Numbered from the stretch's first letter, positions 16,979 to 26,182 are shown. The stretch is 64,000 bases of DNA from Mycobacterium arosiense ATCC BAA-1401 = DSM 45069 (GCF_002086125.1 NZ_MVHG01000010.1:37951-101950); one strand, 5' to 3'. The notes: generated from the sequence alone by a model not told the origin. Numbers and translations: made by a program.

Positions 16979-19180
16979 ATGCGCAAGCTGATCGGAAGTG
17001 CGTTGGTCAGCTTGACGACCACCGCACTGGCCGCCGTCCTGCTGACCCCCACCGCGGTAGCGAGTCCGATCGGCGACGCCGAAGCCGCGATCATGGCCGC
17101 TTGGGACAAGGCCGGCGGTGACACTTCGCCCCTGGGCGCCCGCAAGGGCGACGTGTATCCCGTCGGGGACGGCTTCGCCCTGGACTTCGACCGCGGCAAG
17201 ATGTTTTTCACCCCGGCCACCGGAGCCAAGTTCGCCTATGGGCCCGTCCTGGACAAATACGAGCAGCTCGGCGGGCCGGCCGGCAGCGATCTGGGCTTTC
17301 CGACCATCAACGAAGTGCCCGGTCTGTCCGGGCCCGACAGCCGGGTGATCACCTTCTCGGCCGGCGACAAGCCGGTCATCTTCTGGACGCCCGAGCACGG
17401 CGCGTTCGTGGTGCGCGGCGCCCTCAACACCGCGTGGGACAAGCTGGGCAGTTCGGGCGGGGTTCTCGGTGTGCCGGTCGGCGACGAGACCCATAGCGGC
17501 GGCGAGGTGTCCTCCCAGAAATTCAGCGGCGGCCAGGTCTCGTGGAACCGGCAGACCAAGCAGTTCACCACCGAGCCCCCGGCGCTGGCCGACCAGTTGA
17601 AGGGCCTGCAGGTGGCGATCGATCCCACCGCGGCGATCAACACGGCGTGGCGCGCGGCCGGCGGACCCACCGGGCCGTTGGGCGCCAAACAGGGCGGCCA
17701 ATATCCCGTCGGCGGTGACGGGATCGCCCAGGACTTCGCCGGCGGCAAAGTCTTCTTCACCCCGGCGACCGGAGCGAACGCCGTCGAGAGCGACATCCTG
17801 GCCAAATACGAGTCGCTGGGCGGCCCGGTCGGCAGCGACCTCGGTTTCCCCACCACCAACGAAACCGACGGCGGCATAGGGCCTTCCAGCAAGATCTGCA
17901 CCTTCTCCGCCGCCGACAAGCCCGTCATCTTCTGGACGTCGGACCACGGCGCGTTCGTCATACGCGGCGCGATGAGGCCGGCGTGGGACAAGCTGCGCGC
18001 CCCCGCGGGCAAGCTGGGCGCGCCGGTGGCCGACCAGGCCGTGACCGGCGACGTGATTTCGCAGCAGTTCACCGGCGGCAAGATCTCGTGGAACCGGGCC
18101 ACGAACACGTTCAGCACTGAACCCTCCAACCTGGCGCCCCTGCTGTCCGGCCTGCAGGTGTCGGGTCAGAACCAGCCGAGCAATTCGGCCATGCCGGCGC
18201 ACGCCAAGAAGTTCACCTGGCACTGGTGGTGGTTGATGGCCGCCATTCCGGTGCTGGTGCTGCTCGCGCTGCTGGTCTGGGTGCTGTTCGTCTGGCGCCG
18301 ACGCCGGCCCGAGCAAGCCGACGCCGCGGGTTATGCGCCCGACTACGGCCGGGACTTCGGCTACGACGCCGACCGGCCCTGGGGCCGCGACGATTCCGAC
18401 CACGATGCCGAGTCGTTCACGCCGCTGAGCGCGCCGGCCGAAATGGCGCCGGACGCCGGGCGGGTCAGCTGGCAACGTCAGGCTCCGGCGATGAGCGAAT
18501 ACGCGTTCGAGCAGGAAGACCCCGACGCCGTCGACACCGACTCGATCCCCGTCGTGTCCGAGGAAATGCTGTCGGAGGCCGACTATCCCGCCGCCGAGGC
18601 CGACCACGGCGACTACGCCGACGAGGTCCCCGAACTCGCCGAGCCCGAGACCGCGGACGACGCCGCCTACGTCGACGCCGAGGCCCCCGACGCGGGTTAC
18701 GCGCAGGAGACCTACCCGGACGACGAGCATCCCGACGTCGCGGTTCCCCGTACCCCGCCGGACACCGACGACGTGACGGGCGCTCTGGAGACCGCCGAGC
18801 CCGACGACGACCACCTCGACCTCGCCACGCCGGAGCCCGACGCCGACTCGGCGGACACCGCGGCGGGAGCCGACGCGGCAGACGCAGTGGTCGCCGGTGC
18901 GGTCGCGGCCGAGACGTCGGCGCGCAGCGGTCGGCACGCCGCCGCCGACGACGCCGAGGACGGCTCGGAAAATGGTTTGGCGGGCCCGGACGGCCGGCCC
19001 ACGATCCACCTGCCGCTCGATGACCCGTACCAGGCGCCCGACGGATACCCGATCAAGGCCAGCGCCCGGTATGGGCTGTATTACACGCCGGACAGTGACC
19101 TGTATCAGGACACGCTCGCCGAACTCTGGTTGTCGAGCGAAGAAGTCGCGCTCGCCAACGGATTCACCCGGGCCGACTGA
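16979..19180 (+). CDS. LGFP-repeat surface protein with single membrane anchor, acidic cytoplasmic tail and C-terminal sunset-like domain
   Basis: The 733-residue protein (Rv2721c position) has a signal peptide (residues 1-29, cleavage near AVAS-P). Two homologous blocks of LGFP repeats follow (about 35-200 and 215-390), each with motifs such as AAWDKAGG, PLGARKG, SDLGFP and GGKISWNR; such repeats bind the peptidoglycan/arabinogalactan wall. A transmembrane helix lies at about 413-440 (WLMAAIPVLVLLALLVWVLF) with a stop-transfer RRRR. About 220 very acidic, low-complexity residues follow. The last 45 residues (YPIKASARYGLYYTP ... EEVALANGF) match the pattern of the sunset domain. The start has an AGAGAGG site 5 nt upstream. 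Confidence 0.8.
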   Translation: MRKLIGSALVSLTTTALAAVLLTPTAVASPIGDAEAAIMAAWDKAGGDTSPLGARKGDVYPVGDGFALDFDRGKMFFTPATGAKFAYGPVLDKYEQLGGPAGSDLGFPTINEVPGLSGPDSRVITFSAGDKPVIFWTPEHGAFVVRGALNTAWDKLGSSGGVLGVPVGDETHSGGEVSSQKFSGGQVSWNRQTKQFTTEPPALADQLKGLQVAIDPTAAINTAWRAAGGPTGPLGAKQGGQYPVGGDGIAQDFAGGKVFFTPATGANAVESDILAKYESLGGPVGSDLGFPTTNETDGGIGPSSKICTFSAADKPVIFWTSDHGAFVIRGAMRPAWDKLRAPAGKLGAPVADQAVTGDVISQQFTGGKISWNRATNTFSTEPSNLAPLLSGLQVSGQNQPSNSAMPAHAKKFTWHWWWLMAAIPVLVLLALLVWVLFVWRRRRPEQADAAGYAPDYGRDFGYDADRPWGRDDSDHDAESFTPLSAPAEMAPDAGRVSWQRQAPAMSEYAFEQEDPDAVDTDSIPVVSEEMLSEADYPAAEADHGDYADEVPELAEPETADDAAYVDAEAPDAGYAQETYPDDEHPDVAVPRTPPDTDDVTGALETAEPDDDHLDLATPEPDADSADTAAGADAADAVVAGAVAAETSARSGRHAAADDAEDGSENGLAGPDGRPTIHLPLDDPYQAPDGYPIKASARYGLYYTPDSDLYQDTLAELWLSSEEVALANGFTRAD

Positions 19181-19191
19181 CCCGGTGGGCG

Positions 19192-19890
19192 TTAGACCTT
19201 GCGGATGACCGTGACGACCTTGCCGAGCACGCTCGCGTCGTTGCCGGGGATGGGGTCGAACGTCGGGTTGTGCGGCATCAGCCACACCTGACCACCGGCG
19301 CGCTTGAACGTCTTGACGGTCGCTTCGCCATCGAGGAGCGCCGCGACGATGTCGCCGTTGTCGGCGACGTTCTGCTGACGCACCACCACCCAGTCGCCGT
19401 CGCAGATCGCGGCGTCGACCATCGAATCACCGACCACCTTGAGCAGGAAAAGCGTTCCCTCGCCGACCAATTCGCGAGGCAGCGGAAAGATATCCTCGAC
19501 GGCCTCCTCGGCCAGGATCGGTCCGCCGGCCGCGATACGGCCGAGCACCGGCACAAACGTCGGTTCGGGCAGGGCATCCGAGCCGGCCACCTCGGTGGCG
19601 GGCACCGCCACGTCGTCGTCGGCCCCCCGGACATCGACCGCTCGCGGGCGGTTGGGGTCGCGCCGCAGGTATCCTTTGCGCTCCAGGGTGCGTAGCTGGT
19701 GCGCCACCGATGACGTCGACGTCAGGCCGACGGCGTCGCCGATCTCCCGGATGCTCGGCGGGTAGCCGCGGCTGGTGACCGAGGCGCGGATGACATTCAG
19801 AATGGTGCGCTGCCGCTCGGTCAGCGAGGAATCCACGGAGTGCAACCGACCTTCGGGGCCGGCCGAGGAAATGTCGTTGCTATCACCCAT
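19192..19890 (-). CDS. lexA: SOS repressor LexA
   Basis: LexA represses the damage regulon until RecA filaments stimulate self-cleavage. The 232-residue protein has a winged-helix N-terminus ([17 protein letters not shown], then [22 protein letters not shown]). The cleavage site AAGG is at about residue 125, and the catalytic dyad consists of Ser in GDSMVDAAI and Lys in ATVKTF. The start at 19890 is supported by a TACATT box (19898-19903, minus) 7 nt upstream, implying a leaderless mRNA, and by the LexA box just beyond. A longer frame to 19980 would read through the operator. Confidence 0.95.
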   Translation of the reverse strand: MGDSNDISSAGPEGRLHSVDSSLTERQRTILNVIRASVTSRGYPPSIREIGDAVGLTSTSSVAHQLRTLERKGYLRRDPNRPRAVDVRGADDDVAVPATEVAGSDALPEPTFVPVLGRIAAGGPILAEEAVEDIFPLPRELVGEGTLFLLKVVGDSMVDAAICDGDWVVVRQQNVADNGDIVAALLDGEATVKTFKRAGGQVWLMPHNPTFDPIPGNDASVLGKVVTVIRKV

Positions 19891-19922
19891 GGCACTGAAT
19901 GTAGCCGCACCCCAACCAATAA

Positions 19923-19938
19923 TCAAACATGTGTTCGA
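19923..19938 (-). promoter_or_regulatory. LexA autoregulatory box
   Basis: On the minus strand the site reads TCGAACACATGTTTGA, one mismatch from the TCGAAC-N4-GTTCGA consensus. It lies 33 nt before the lexA start and may also influence the divergent chiZ gene. Confidence 0.9.
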
Positions 19939-20058
19939 GTGGCGTGTCGCGCCGCCCGGCGCCGACGGGAAAAGGCTCACGGGCGGTGAATCACAAATGT
20001 GTAACTCTTCGAGATATCGGGTATTTGCGCCTCGTGACAGTGGTAGAGGCCGACGAAC

Positions 20059-20081
20059 TTGTCGGTGGTGTGATCTAGCAT
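20059..20081 (+). promoter_or_regulatory. PafBC-dependent promoter of chiZ
   Basis: TTGTCGGTG, 8 nt, TAGCAT: an exact match to TTGTCRGTG-N8-TANNNT, the same motif as at recA. It lies 123 nt before the chiZ ATG. Confidence 0.85.
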
Positions 20082-20118
20082 TTGCTCGTGCGACACGCTT
20101 CGCTCAAATGTTCGGGTT

Positions 20119-20156
20119 TCGAACACACAAGCGACTAATGTCGAACACACGAGCGA
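20119..20156 (+). promoter_or_regulatory. Two direct LexA half-site-like repeats before chiZ
   Basis: TCGAACACACAAGCGA (20119-20134) and TCGAACACACGAGCGA (20141-20156) repeat with a 22-bp period. Each has a perfect left LexA half-site (TCGAAC) but a poor right half, so direct LexA binding is only a suggestion. Confidence 0.5.
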
Positions 20157-20181
20157 GAGCTAGTTGACCGAAGGAACGAAG

Positions 20182-20676
20182 ATGACAGTCATACACACGC
20201 CGGCGCCGCGTACCAGCAGTCTTCGGCGCCCGATCAACGGACCCGTCCAGGGCGCTCGGTATGGACGCGACGGGCTGGCCCGGTCCCGCAGGCCCGCGCC
20301 GGCGCGGCCCGCGGGTGTGCCGACGCGCTACCACGGCACCGGGGTGGCGATGTCGGTCACTCCGCACCGCAGGCGCGCCACCACCTGGGCGTCGACCATC
20401 GCACTGGCGTTGGCCGCTGGGTCGATCACGCTGTGGCTGGGTCTCGTCGCGAACGTCGGCCAAGTGCTCAATGGCGACTCCACCAACTCCGCGGCCCACG
20501 TTCCCGACCGGCTCGCCGTCGTCCGCGTCGACGCGGGGGAGTCGCTGCGGGACTTTGCGCACCGGGTGGCGCCCGACGCGCCGACCGCCCAGGTCGCCGA
20601 CCGCATCCGCGAACTGAACGCGCTGCACTCGCCCAACCTGATGGCGGGCCAGACCCTCATCGCTCCGGTCGGCTGA
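20182..20676 (+). CDS. chiZ: SOS-inducible LysM membrane protein ChiZ (Rv2719c homologue)
   Basis: In M. tuberculosis this damage-induced protein delays division and interacts with the divisome and peptidoglycan. The 164-residue sequence has a long basic, proline-rich cytoplasmic N-terminus, one membrane helix at about residues 74-96 ([19 protein letters not shown]), and a C-terminal LysM domain ([16 protein letters not shown] ... [11 protein letters not shown]). The ATG at 20182 has an AAGGAACG site upstream; an in-frame TTG lies at 20164. It is divergent from lexA, with a PafBC promoter and LexA-like sites between them. Confidence 0.88.
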   Translation: MTVIHTPAPRTSSLRRPINGPVQGARYGRDGLARSRRPAPARPAGVPTRYHGTGVAMSVTPHRRRATTWASTIALALAAGSITLWLGLVANVGQVLNGDSTNSAAHVPDRLAVVRVDAGESLRDFAHRVAPDAPTAQVADRIRELNALHSPNLMAGQTLIAPVG

Positions 20677-20774
20677 CAACCGTTGCGCGAAAACACCTCT
20701 GCTGGCCGCGCAGATCACCGCGCGGGTACGCTCAAAGTCCTGCGGTTGGTTGTCGGCACGGTGAAGGAGCGGTC

Positions 20775-21239
20775 ATGCACTGTCCGTTCTGCCGCCATCC
20801 CGACTCCCGGGTGATCGACTCGCGCGAAACCGATGAAGGTCAGGCCATCCGGCGGCGCAGATCCTGTCCCGAGTGCGGACGACGTTTCACCACGGTGGAA
20901 ACCGCGGTGCTGGCGGTGGTCAAGCGCAGCGGCGTCACCGAGCCGTTCAGCAGGGAGAAGGTGATCAGCGGTGTCCGCCGCGCCTGCCAGGGCCGCCAGG
21001 TCGATGACGACGCGCTGAATCTGCTGGCCCAGCAGGTCGAAGACACCGTGCGCGCCGCGGGTTCCCCCGAAGTCCCGAGTCACGAGGTAGGCCTGGCGAT
21101 CCTCGGGCCGCTCCGCGACCTCGACGAGGTGGCCTACCTGCGGTTCGCCTCGGTGTATCGCTCGTTCGAGTCCGCCGACGATTTCGAACGCGAGATCCAG
21201 GCGCTACGCGATCACCGCGGAGTGGCCACACCGGGCTGA
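20775..21239 (+). CDS. nrdR: Transcriptional repressor NrdR
   Basis: NrdR senses ATP/dATP and represses ribonucleotide reductase genes. The 154-residue protein has the N-terminal zinc ribbon (C3, C6, C31, C34), followed by RRFTTVE and the ATP-cone domain with [16 protein letters not shown]. The length matches the family. A GGAG-type site lies upstream of the ATG. Confidence 0.96.
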   Translation: MHCPFCRHPDSRVIDSRETDEGQAIRRRRSCPECGRRFTTVETAVLAVVKRSGVTEPFSREKVISGVRRACQGRQVDDDALNLLAQQVEDTVRAAGSPEVPSHEVGLAILGPLRDLDEVAYLRFASVYRSFESADDFEREIQALRDHRGVATPG

Positions 21240-21293
21240 CCGGACTCGCCGGGCCGTCCCGGCCCGCATCGTCACCCGGTTAGGCTCGGTTTC

Positions 21294-21779
21294 ATGCCCC
21301 CTGACTTGCATCCCGACCTTGCGGCGCTGGCCCCGCTCCTGGGGACCTGGTCCGGCCAGGGCGCGGGAAAGTACCCAACGATCGCGCCGTTCGACTACCT
21401 CGAGGAAGTCGTGTTCGCCCACGTCGGTAAACCCTTTCTGGCCTACGGGCAGAAGACCAAGGCGGTGGCCGACGGCAACCCGCTGCACGCCGAAACCGGG
21501 TATCTCCGGGTGCCCCAACCGGGTCATGTCGAGCTGGTGCTGGCGCATCCCAGCGGCATCACCGAAATCGAAGTCGGCACCTACACGGTCACCGGTGACC
21601 TCATCGAAATGCAGATGGCCACCACCGCCGTCGGGTTGACCCCCAGCGCCAAAGAGGTGACGGCGCTTGGCCGTTCCTTCCGCATCGACGGCGACGAGCT
21701 GTCCTACACCGTGCAGATGGGCGCGGTCGGGCAACCACTGCAGGATCACCTCGCCGCGGTGCTGCACCGGCAAAGCTAG
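21294..21779 (+). CDS. Nitrobindin-like heme protein (peroxynitrite isomerase), Rv2717c homologue
   Basis: This 161-residue beta-barrel protein binds ferric heme and isomerises peroxynitrite to nitrate. It shows the family signature GTWSGQGAGKYPTI at residues 17-30 and FDYLEE. Histidines near the C-terminus (LQDHLAAVLH) include the axial heme ligand. A TAGGCT box at 21281-21286 stands 7 nt before the ATG, so the mRNA is probably leaderless. Confidence 0.9.
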   Translation: MPPDLHPDLAALAPLLGTWSGQGAGKYPTIAPFDYLEEVVFAHVGKPFLAYGQKTKAVADGNPLHAETGYLRVPQPGHVELVLAHPSGITEIEVGTYTVTGDLIEMQMATTAVGLTPSAKEVTALGRSFRIDGDELSYTVQMGAVGQPLQDHLAAVLHRQS

Positions 21780-21802
21780 ACCACCCGCGACGGACCGGGC
21801 CG

Positions 21803-22489
21803 TCAGTCCAGGTGCCGCACACCGTCATTGACGACCCGCCCGGCCACCCCGACCCAGCCCTCGGCGCTCCACGTCGTGTCGATGACGGAGCCCCCGCCCT
21901 GGGTGATCCGGAGGTCCTGGCTCAGGTAATCGGTGATGCGCATCGCGGCCGAGCCGGTGGCCTCGTCCTCGATCACACCGAGGTTGGCAGCGAACATCCG
22001 CACCCGCAGCGACCCGGTCACCGGGTCGGTCCAGGCCCACAGGTAATGGGCGGTGTCGTCGGGAAAGTCCGCCGGGTCGGCGGCGAGAACCTCGTCGGCC
22101 GAGGCGAGTTCGTGCAGGGCGAAGTCGGGCGCCCACTCGGCGCGGGCGTTGATGCGGGCGCGGTGTTCGTCGTAGCCCACCTGCACGATGCCCGCCGGTA
22201 CCCGCAGCGTGTTGATGGGCGAACCGTTCTCGCGCAGCCACCACGTCGCGCCGACGGTCGGGTGGCCGGCGAACGGCAGTTCGGTGCGCGGCGTGTAGAT
22301 GGTGGCGTGGGCGGTTGAGGAGCCGGCGGCCGGGAGGTCCACGAATACCGTCTCGCTGTAGCCCAATTGGGTCGCCAGCCGCTGCCGGTCGGCGGGGCGG
22401 ACCCGGCGGGCGTCCACCACGCCCAGCGGATTACCGAAATGGCCGTCCGAATCGGTGAACACCCGCAATACCGTCACGTCGATCCCCAT
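21803..22489 (-). CDS. PhzF-family isomerase-like protein, Rv2716 homologue
   Basis: The 228-residue protein belongs to the PhzF/diaminopimelate-epimerase-like fold. It has [16 protein letters not shown] at the N-terminus and the glutamate-containing GYSETVFV loop (PhzF uses this Glu as acid/base). [12 protein letters not shown] and ATGSAAMRI complete the signature. The substrate is unknown; relatives act on small cyclic or hydroxy acids. The ATG at 22489 has a TACAGT box 6 nt upstream (minus strand 22496-22501), which points to leaderless transcription. Confidence 0.88.
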   Translation of the reverse strand: MGIDVTVLRVFTDSDGHFGNPLGVVDARRVRPADRQRLATQLGYSETVFVDLPAAGSSTAHATIYTPRTELPFAGHPTVGATWWLRENGSPINTLRVPAGIVQVGYDEHRARINARAEWAPDFALHELASADEVLAADPADFPDDTAHYLWAWTDPVTGSLRVRMFAANLGVIEDEATGSAAMRITDYLSQDLRITQGGGSVIDTTWSAEGWVGVAGRVVNDGVRHLD

Positions 22490-22534
22490 TGCCCGACTGT
22501 ACGACGCCGCAGGCGTCCGCATCGATGAAGAGGG

Positions 22535-23566
22535 TCAGGTGGCACTGCGTTCGTCGGACCCCATCGCGTTCAGGACGGCGACCCGAGTGGGAGCGGGACC
22601 CGAGACAGCCCGCTCGCCGCCGCCGCTGCGCAGCAGGCTGCGCAGATTGGCCTGATCGTATTCGGCGGGATCGGTGGAATCGATGAAGCGCTCGACGACG
22701 TCGATGAAACGGGCCGGGTCGTCGTGGAAGGGGAAGTGGCCGGAGCCTTCGAATATCTCCAGACGTGAGCCGGGCATCGCGGCGTGCGCCATCCACGCGT
22801 GCCGGACCGGGACCACCACATCCTTTGTGCCCCAGATGATTTGCACTGGAATGGCTTCGGTCAAATAACATCGGTCGAGCATGGTGACGATCTGCCCGCG
22901 CCAGTCCACCACCGCTCGCAGCGTCCGGCTGAACGCCGCGGACGCGGTCGGTTCGGGCAGGTCATCGAGGATGCGTAGCACGTTGGGCAGATCGCGGGCG
23001 AGGCCGCTGCTGCCCAGCGCCATGCCCAGGACGCGTCCCATGAGTTGGACCGCCGGCAGCACCAGCGGCAGCCGCAGCACGGCGATCGCCTCGCTGCCCA
23101 GCGGCAGCGACGCCCACCGCAGGACGAAGTTGACGTCCTTGGTCACCCCGCCGGCGCCCACCAGGATCAGCCGATCCACCAAATGCGGGAACTGGTAGGC
23201 GAATTGCATGGCCACGCCGCCGCCCAGTGAATGACCGACGATCGTCACCCGCTCGATGTCGAGCACGCTGAGCAGATCGCGCATCCCGTTCGCGTAGGCC
23301 GCAATCGAGTAATCGGCGCGCGGCTTGTCCGATCGCCCATGTCCCAGCAGGTCCGGAGCGATCACCGTGAAACGCTGGGCGAGCTTGGCCTGCACCGTAT
23401 TCCAGGTCGTGGAGTTGTCACCGATCCCGTGGATCAGCAGGAGCGCCGGTCCGGAACCGGCGATGCGGTAGGCCCGCTTGTAACCGTGGATGGTGCGGAA
23501 CTCGAGTCTGGGTGCGGTCACTTGACGCACCGGGCGGAGCGTGGGATTGCGCTTCCGCTCGGTCAT
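22535..23566 (-). CDS. Alpha/beta hydrolase, Rv2715 homologue
   Basis: The 343-residue protein has the alpha/beta hydrolase order: oxyanion loop LLIHGIGDNSTTW, DLLGHGRSDKP, nucleophile elbow GHSLGGG (Ser at about residue 115), and the catalytic His in EGSGHFPFHDDP. It resembles carboxylic-ester or C-C bond hydrolases. The real substrate is not evident. It lies 45 nt upstream of the PhzF gene on the same strand, and the PAC2 gene precedes it by 62 nt, so the three may form an operon. Confidence 0.88.
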   Translation of the reverse strand: MTERKRNPTLRPVRQVTAPRLEFRTIHGYKRAYRIAGSGPALLLIHGIGDNSTTWNTVQAKLAQRFTVIAPDLLGHGRSDKPRADYSIAAYANGMRDLLSVLDIERVTIVGHSLGGGVAMQFAYQFPHLVDRLILVGAGGVTKDVNFVLRWASLPLGSEAIAVLRLPLVLPAVQLMGRVLGMALGSSGLARDLPNVLRILDDLPEPTASAAFSRTLRAVVDWRGQIVTMLDRCYLTEAIPVQIIWGTKDVVVPVRHAWMAHAAMPGSRLEIFEGSGHFPFHDDPARFIDVVERFIDSTDPAEYDQANLRSLLRSGGGERAVSGPAPTRVAVLNAMGSDERSAT

Positions 23567-23628
23567 ATCGCCAACCTTGGTGTCGGGCCGGGCTGAGCCG
23601 GTCTGGCTAGGGGCTAGTGCTGCGCGGG

Positions 23629-24600
23629 TCAGGCATGGTCGTCGTCGTCGAACTTCTTCTCCGCCTGCTGGGCCAGAAATCGCTCGAACTCTGCGCCTAG
23701 TTCATCGCCGCTAGGCAGATCCTCGTCGCGAGCTAGTAACGACCTGTTCTCCTGAGCGTCGATGAAGACATCGTACTGGCGCTCCAGCGCGGCCACCACT
23801 TGAGCGACCTCCGCGCTCGCCTCGACCTGTTCGTCGATCTTGGCCCGAATCACCTCGGCCGCCTCGGTCAACGCGGTCAGCGGCAGCTCCAGCGACGCGG
23901 TCTTGGCGACCTGCTCGAGCAGCGCCTGCGCGGCGGCCGGGTAATCGGTCTGGGTGAGGTAGTGCGGGACGTGCACCGTGTAGCCGACGACCTCATGACC
24001 GTGCTGGCCCATCCGGTATTCGAGCAGGTTCGACGCGCTGCCGGGGACCTGGATTTCTGCGATCCACGGCTGAAAGTTGGCGATCAGCTCCGGATTGTTC
24101 GAGTGGGCCGTCATGGTGGTGGGCCGGGTGTGCGGAACCGCCATCGGGACGGTGCCCAGGCCGATGGTCTGGCGCACGCCGAGGCGCTCGGCCAGCAGCC
24201 GCACCGCGGTGATGAAGCGCTCCCACTTCAGGTCCGGCTCCATGCCGGCCAGCAACAGGAACGGGGTGCCGACCGTGTCGCGCATCGCGTACAAATTCAG
24301 CTCGGGGTCTTCGTAGTGTGTGAAGTGATCGGTCTTGAACGTCATCAGCGGCCGCCGGGAGCGGTAGTCCAGCAACTCGTCGATCGCGAAAGACGCGACC
24401 AACTCGGTGTCGAGCACCGCCTTCAGATGCGCGGAGGCCAGCTTGATGGCGTGGCCGGCGTCGGAAAAGCCCTCCAGGGCGTGCACCAGCACCGGACCGC
24501 GGCCGTCGGACGTCGACAGCTGCGGCGCCGGCAGCTCGAGCTCGTACATACCGGCCTGCCCCGGCTGGTACCGGTCAGCTGGGTCTTGGTGGTGAGCCAT
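23629..24600 (-). CDS. PAC2-family protein, Rv2714 homologue
   Basis: The 323-residue protein matches actinobacterial PAC2 proteins, which share the fold of proteasome assembly chaperone 2. Features are VLVHALEGFSDAGHAIKLA near residue 35, LLLAGMEPDLKWE, and a charged helical C-terminus. The start ATG at 24600 has a strong GAGAGGAGG ribosome binding site. Its cellular role is not established. Confidence 0.88.
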   Translation of the reverse strand: MAHHQDPADRYQPGQAGMYELELPAPQLSTSDGRGPVLVHALEGFSDAGHAIKLASAHLKAVLDTELVASFAIDELLDYRSRRPLMTFKTDHFTHYEDPELNLYAMRDTVGTPFLLLAGMEPDLKWERFITAVRLLAERLGVRQTIGLGTVPMAVPHTRPTTMTAHSNNPELIANFQPWIAEIQVPGSASNLLEYRMGQHGHEVVGYTVHVPHYLTQTDYPAAAQALLEQVAKTASLELPLTALTEAAEVIRAKIDEQVEASAEVAQVVAALERQYDVFIDAQENRSLLARDEDLPSGDELGAEFERFLAQQAEKKFDDDDHA

Positions 24601-24840
24601 CTGCGATCGCCTCCTCTCGGGGGTCCTTACAGGGTGCCCTACCAAGTGTCCCCCGAATCAGCCGGCACCCGCATCGATCAGCGAACTTTGCGTCACGCTT
24701 ATAGCTGAAACGCAATAATTGCCAGACGTAATCCGATCCGAACGCGCGGGGGGTCACTTGCGGGCGCGACAGCAACCCCGTGGCGCACCGCAATGTGCGG
24801 GAGTCGGCTTGCCGCTTCCTGGTCAGGCATGATGAAGGCG

Positions 24841-25665
24841 ATGCGCATTCGGATTCTGGTGCTGTGCTCGGTGGTGGGGGTGGCGACATCGCTGATGTCG
24901 TGTCACCGGCCCGTCGAGCATGTTTCGGGTGCGCCGGTGTCCGCCCCGCGCATCGGCGGCCCCGTACAACGGCTCAGCCAGCCCGAACAGAAGGCCGTCG
25001 CCGGTCCGGTCGAGCCGGATCGGCGCATCGGGGCGATCTTCATCGACGGCGGCCCGCTGCACGTGTGCACCGGTTCCGTGGTGCATTCGACGGGCGGCAA
25101 CTTGATCATGACCGCCGCGCACTGCCTGGCCGGAGCGTCGCTGATCACATTCGTTCCCGGTTTCGCCGGCGATGCCGCACCCGGTCCCGTCGATGTGTGG
25201 AAGGCCGACGCGGTCTACCTCGATCCGCGCTGGACCGCCAGTAAAGACCCGCACGCCGACTATGCGATCGCGCGGGTCAGCAACGACGCCGGCGCTTCCG
25301 TCGAGTCGCGGGTCGGCCTGGCGCTGACGCTGGGTGTGACGCCTCCGCCGGGCAGCCGTATCACCGTGCTGGGGTATCCGGCCGGCGTGGGAGGCTCGCC
25401 CATCGCGTGTCAGGCCAGCACATCGGTCACCGACAGCGGGTTTCCGGCGCTGGCCTGCGAGGGGCTGGTGGACGGCACCAGCGGCGCGCCCTGGGTCAGC
25501 GGTACGACGCTGATCGGGGTGATCGGCGGCCTGGAGCGGGGTGGCTGCGCCCCGAACGTGTCGTATTCGGCGCCGTTCGACGCGCACACCGCGGAGCTAC
25601 TGGCCCGCGCCGAGGCCGGCGGTCCCGGCGATCCGGTCCCGGGCGAGGTACAAGACGCCTGTTAG
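24841..25665 (+). CDS. Trypsin-like serine protease, probable lipoprotein
   Basis: The 274-residue protein has a hydrophobic signal sequence ending in LMSC, a possible lipobox with C21. The chymotrypsin fold shows a full catalytic triad: H94 in MTAAHC, D140 in HADYAIARV and S214 in DGTSGAPW. Disulfide candidates are C76/C95 and C190/C206. It is expected to be an active extracytoplasmic protease. ATGs at 24829 and 24832 are in frame; 24841 gives the most usual signal peptide. M. tuberculosis has no such gene between the PAC2 gene and sthA, and an IS remnant lies just downstream. Confidence 0.8.
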   Translation: MRIRILVLCSVVGVATSLMSCHRPVEHVSGAPVSAPRIGGPVQRLSQPEQKAVAGPVEPDRRIGAIFIDGGPLHVCTGSVVHSTGGNLIMTAAHCLAGASLITFVPGFAGDAAPGPVDVWKADAVYLDPRWTASKDPHADYAIARVSNDAGASVESRVGLALTLGVTPPPGSRITVLGYPAGVGGSPIACQASTSVTDSGFPALACEGLVDGTSGAPWVSGTTLIGVIGGLERGGCAPNVSYSAPFDAHTAELLARAEAGGPGDPVPGEVQDAC

Positions 25666-25678
25666 ACGGTATGGGGGG

Positions 25679-25761
25679 CTGGGGCCTCACTCACATGTGA
25701 ACGTGGGTTGCGGTCAGGAATTGGGTCCTGGCTGTAGAGCCACGGATGTGGGAGGCCCCAG
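25679..25761. repeat. Inverted repeat and noncoding stretch before the IS110 remnant
   Basis: CTGGGGCCTC (25679-25688) faces GAGGCCCCAG (25752-25761) across a 63-nt centre, and similarity continues a few bases inward (CACAT/ATGTG). The pair ends exactly where the transposase reading frame begins. In IS110-type elements the short noncoding segment before the recombinase gene carries end sequences and the bridge RNA, so this may be the left end of the element. The boundary is inferred. Confidence 0.45.
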
Positions 25762-26075
25762 TGAAGGTTCAGCGTACGAGTGTCGGGTTGGATGTGCACG
25801 CACGATCGGTGGTGGCGTGCGGGTTGGATGGGGATACCGGGGAGGTGTTCGAGCGCCGGTTATCCCCCGATCGGGGTGAAATCCTGCAGTGGGTTCGCTC
25901 GTTGCCAGCTCCGGTGGCGGTGACCTATGAGGCGGGACCGACGGGATTTTGGTTGGCTCGGTTCTTGCTGGCAGCGGGGATCGATTGTGGTGGCGGCGCC
26001 CTCGAAGTTGATCCGTCCGGCTGGAGACCGGGTTAAAACTGATGCTCGTGATGCTCGGAGACTGACACGCGTCGC
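25761..26075 (+). pseudogene. IS110-family transposase remnant, frameshifted and truncated
   Basis: The first 75 codons encode the N-terminal DEDD (RuvC-like) recombinase domain: SVGLDVHARS with the first Asp, and VTYEAGPTGFWL with the Glu. After AAGID (about 25985) the frame breaks by a net loss of two bases near a TGTGGTGG run. The sense continues in another frame as VVAAPSKLIRPAGDRVKTDARDARRL, which carries the final Asp pair. Similarity stops near 26075; the C-terminal serine domain is missing. The product cannot be functional. Confidence 0.75.
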
Positions 26076-26182
26076 ACGACACGCTCGACACCCGACACTC
26101 ACCTGGTCAACGAAGCGGCCGGCCCGACGACGGTCGCGGCCGCCGCTTCACCCTGCCCACTTGACAAAATGCCTTCCATATC

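Noticed and set aside
16754..19285. 843-codon minus-strand frame opposite the LGFP gene
   Set aside because: It is a mirror of the repetitive plus-strand gene, Gly/Arg/Val-rich, without recognisable motifs.
20110..20124. GTTCG-N5-CGAAC near chiZ as a LexA box
   Set aside because: The half-sites are in the reverse order of the LexA consensus (CGAAC-N4-GTTCG), so it is not a proper SOS box.
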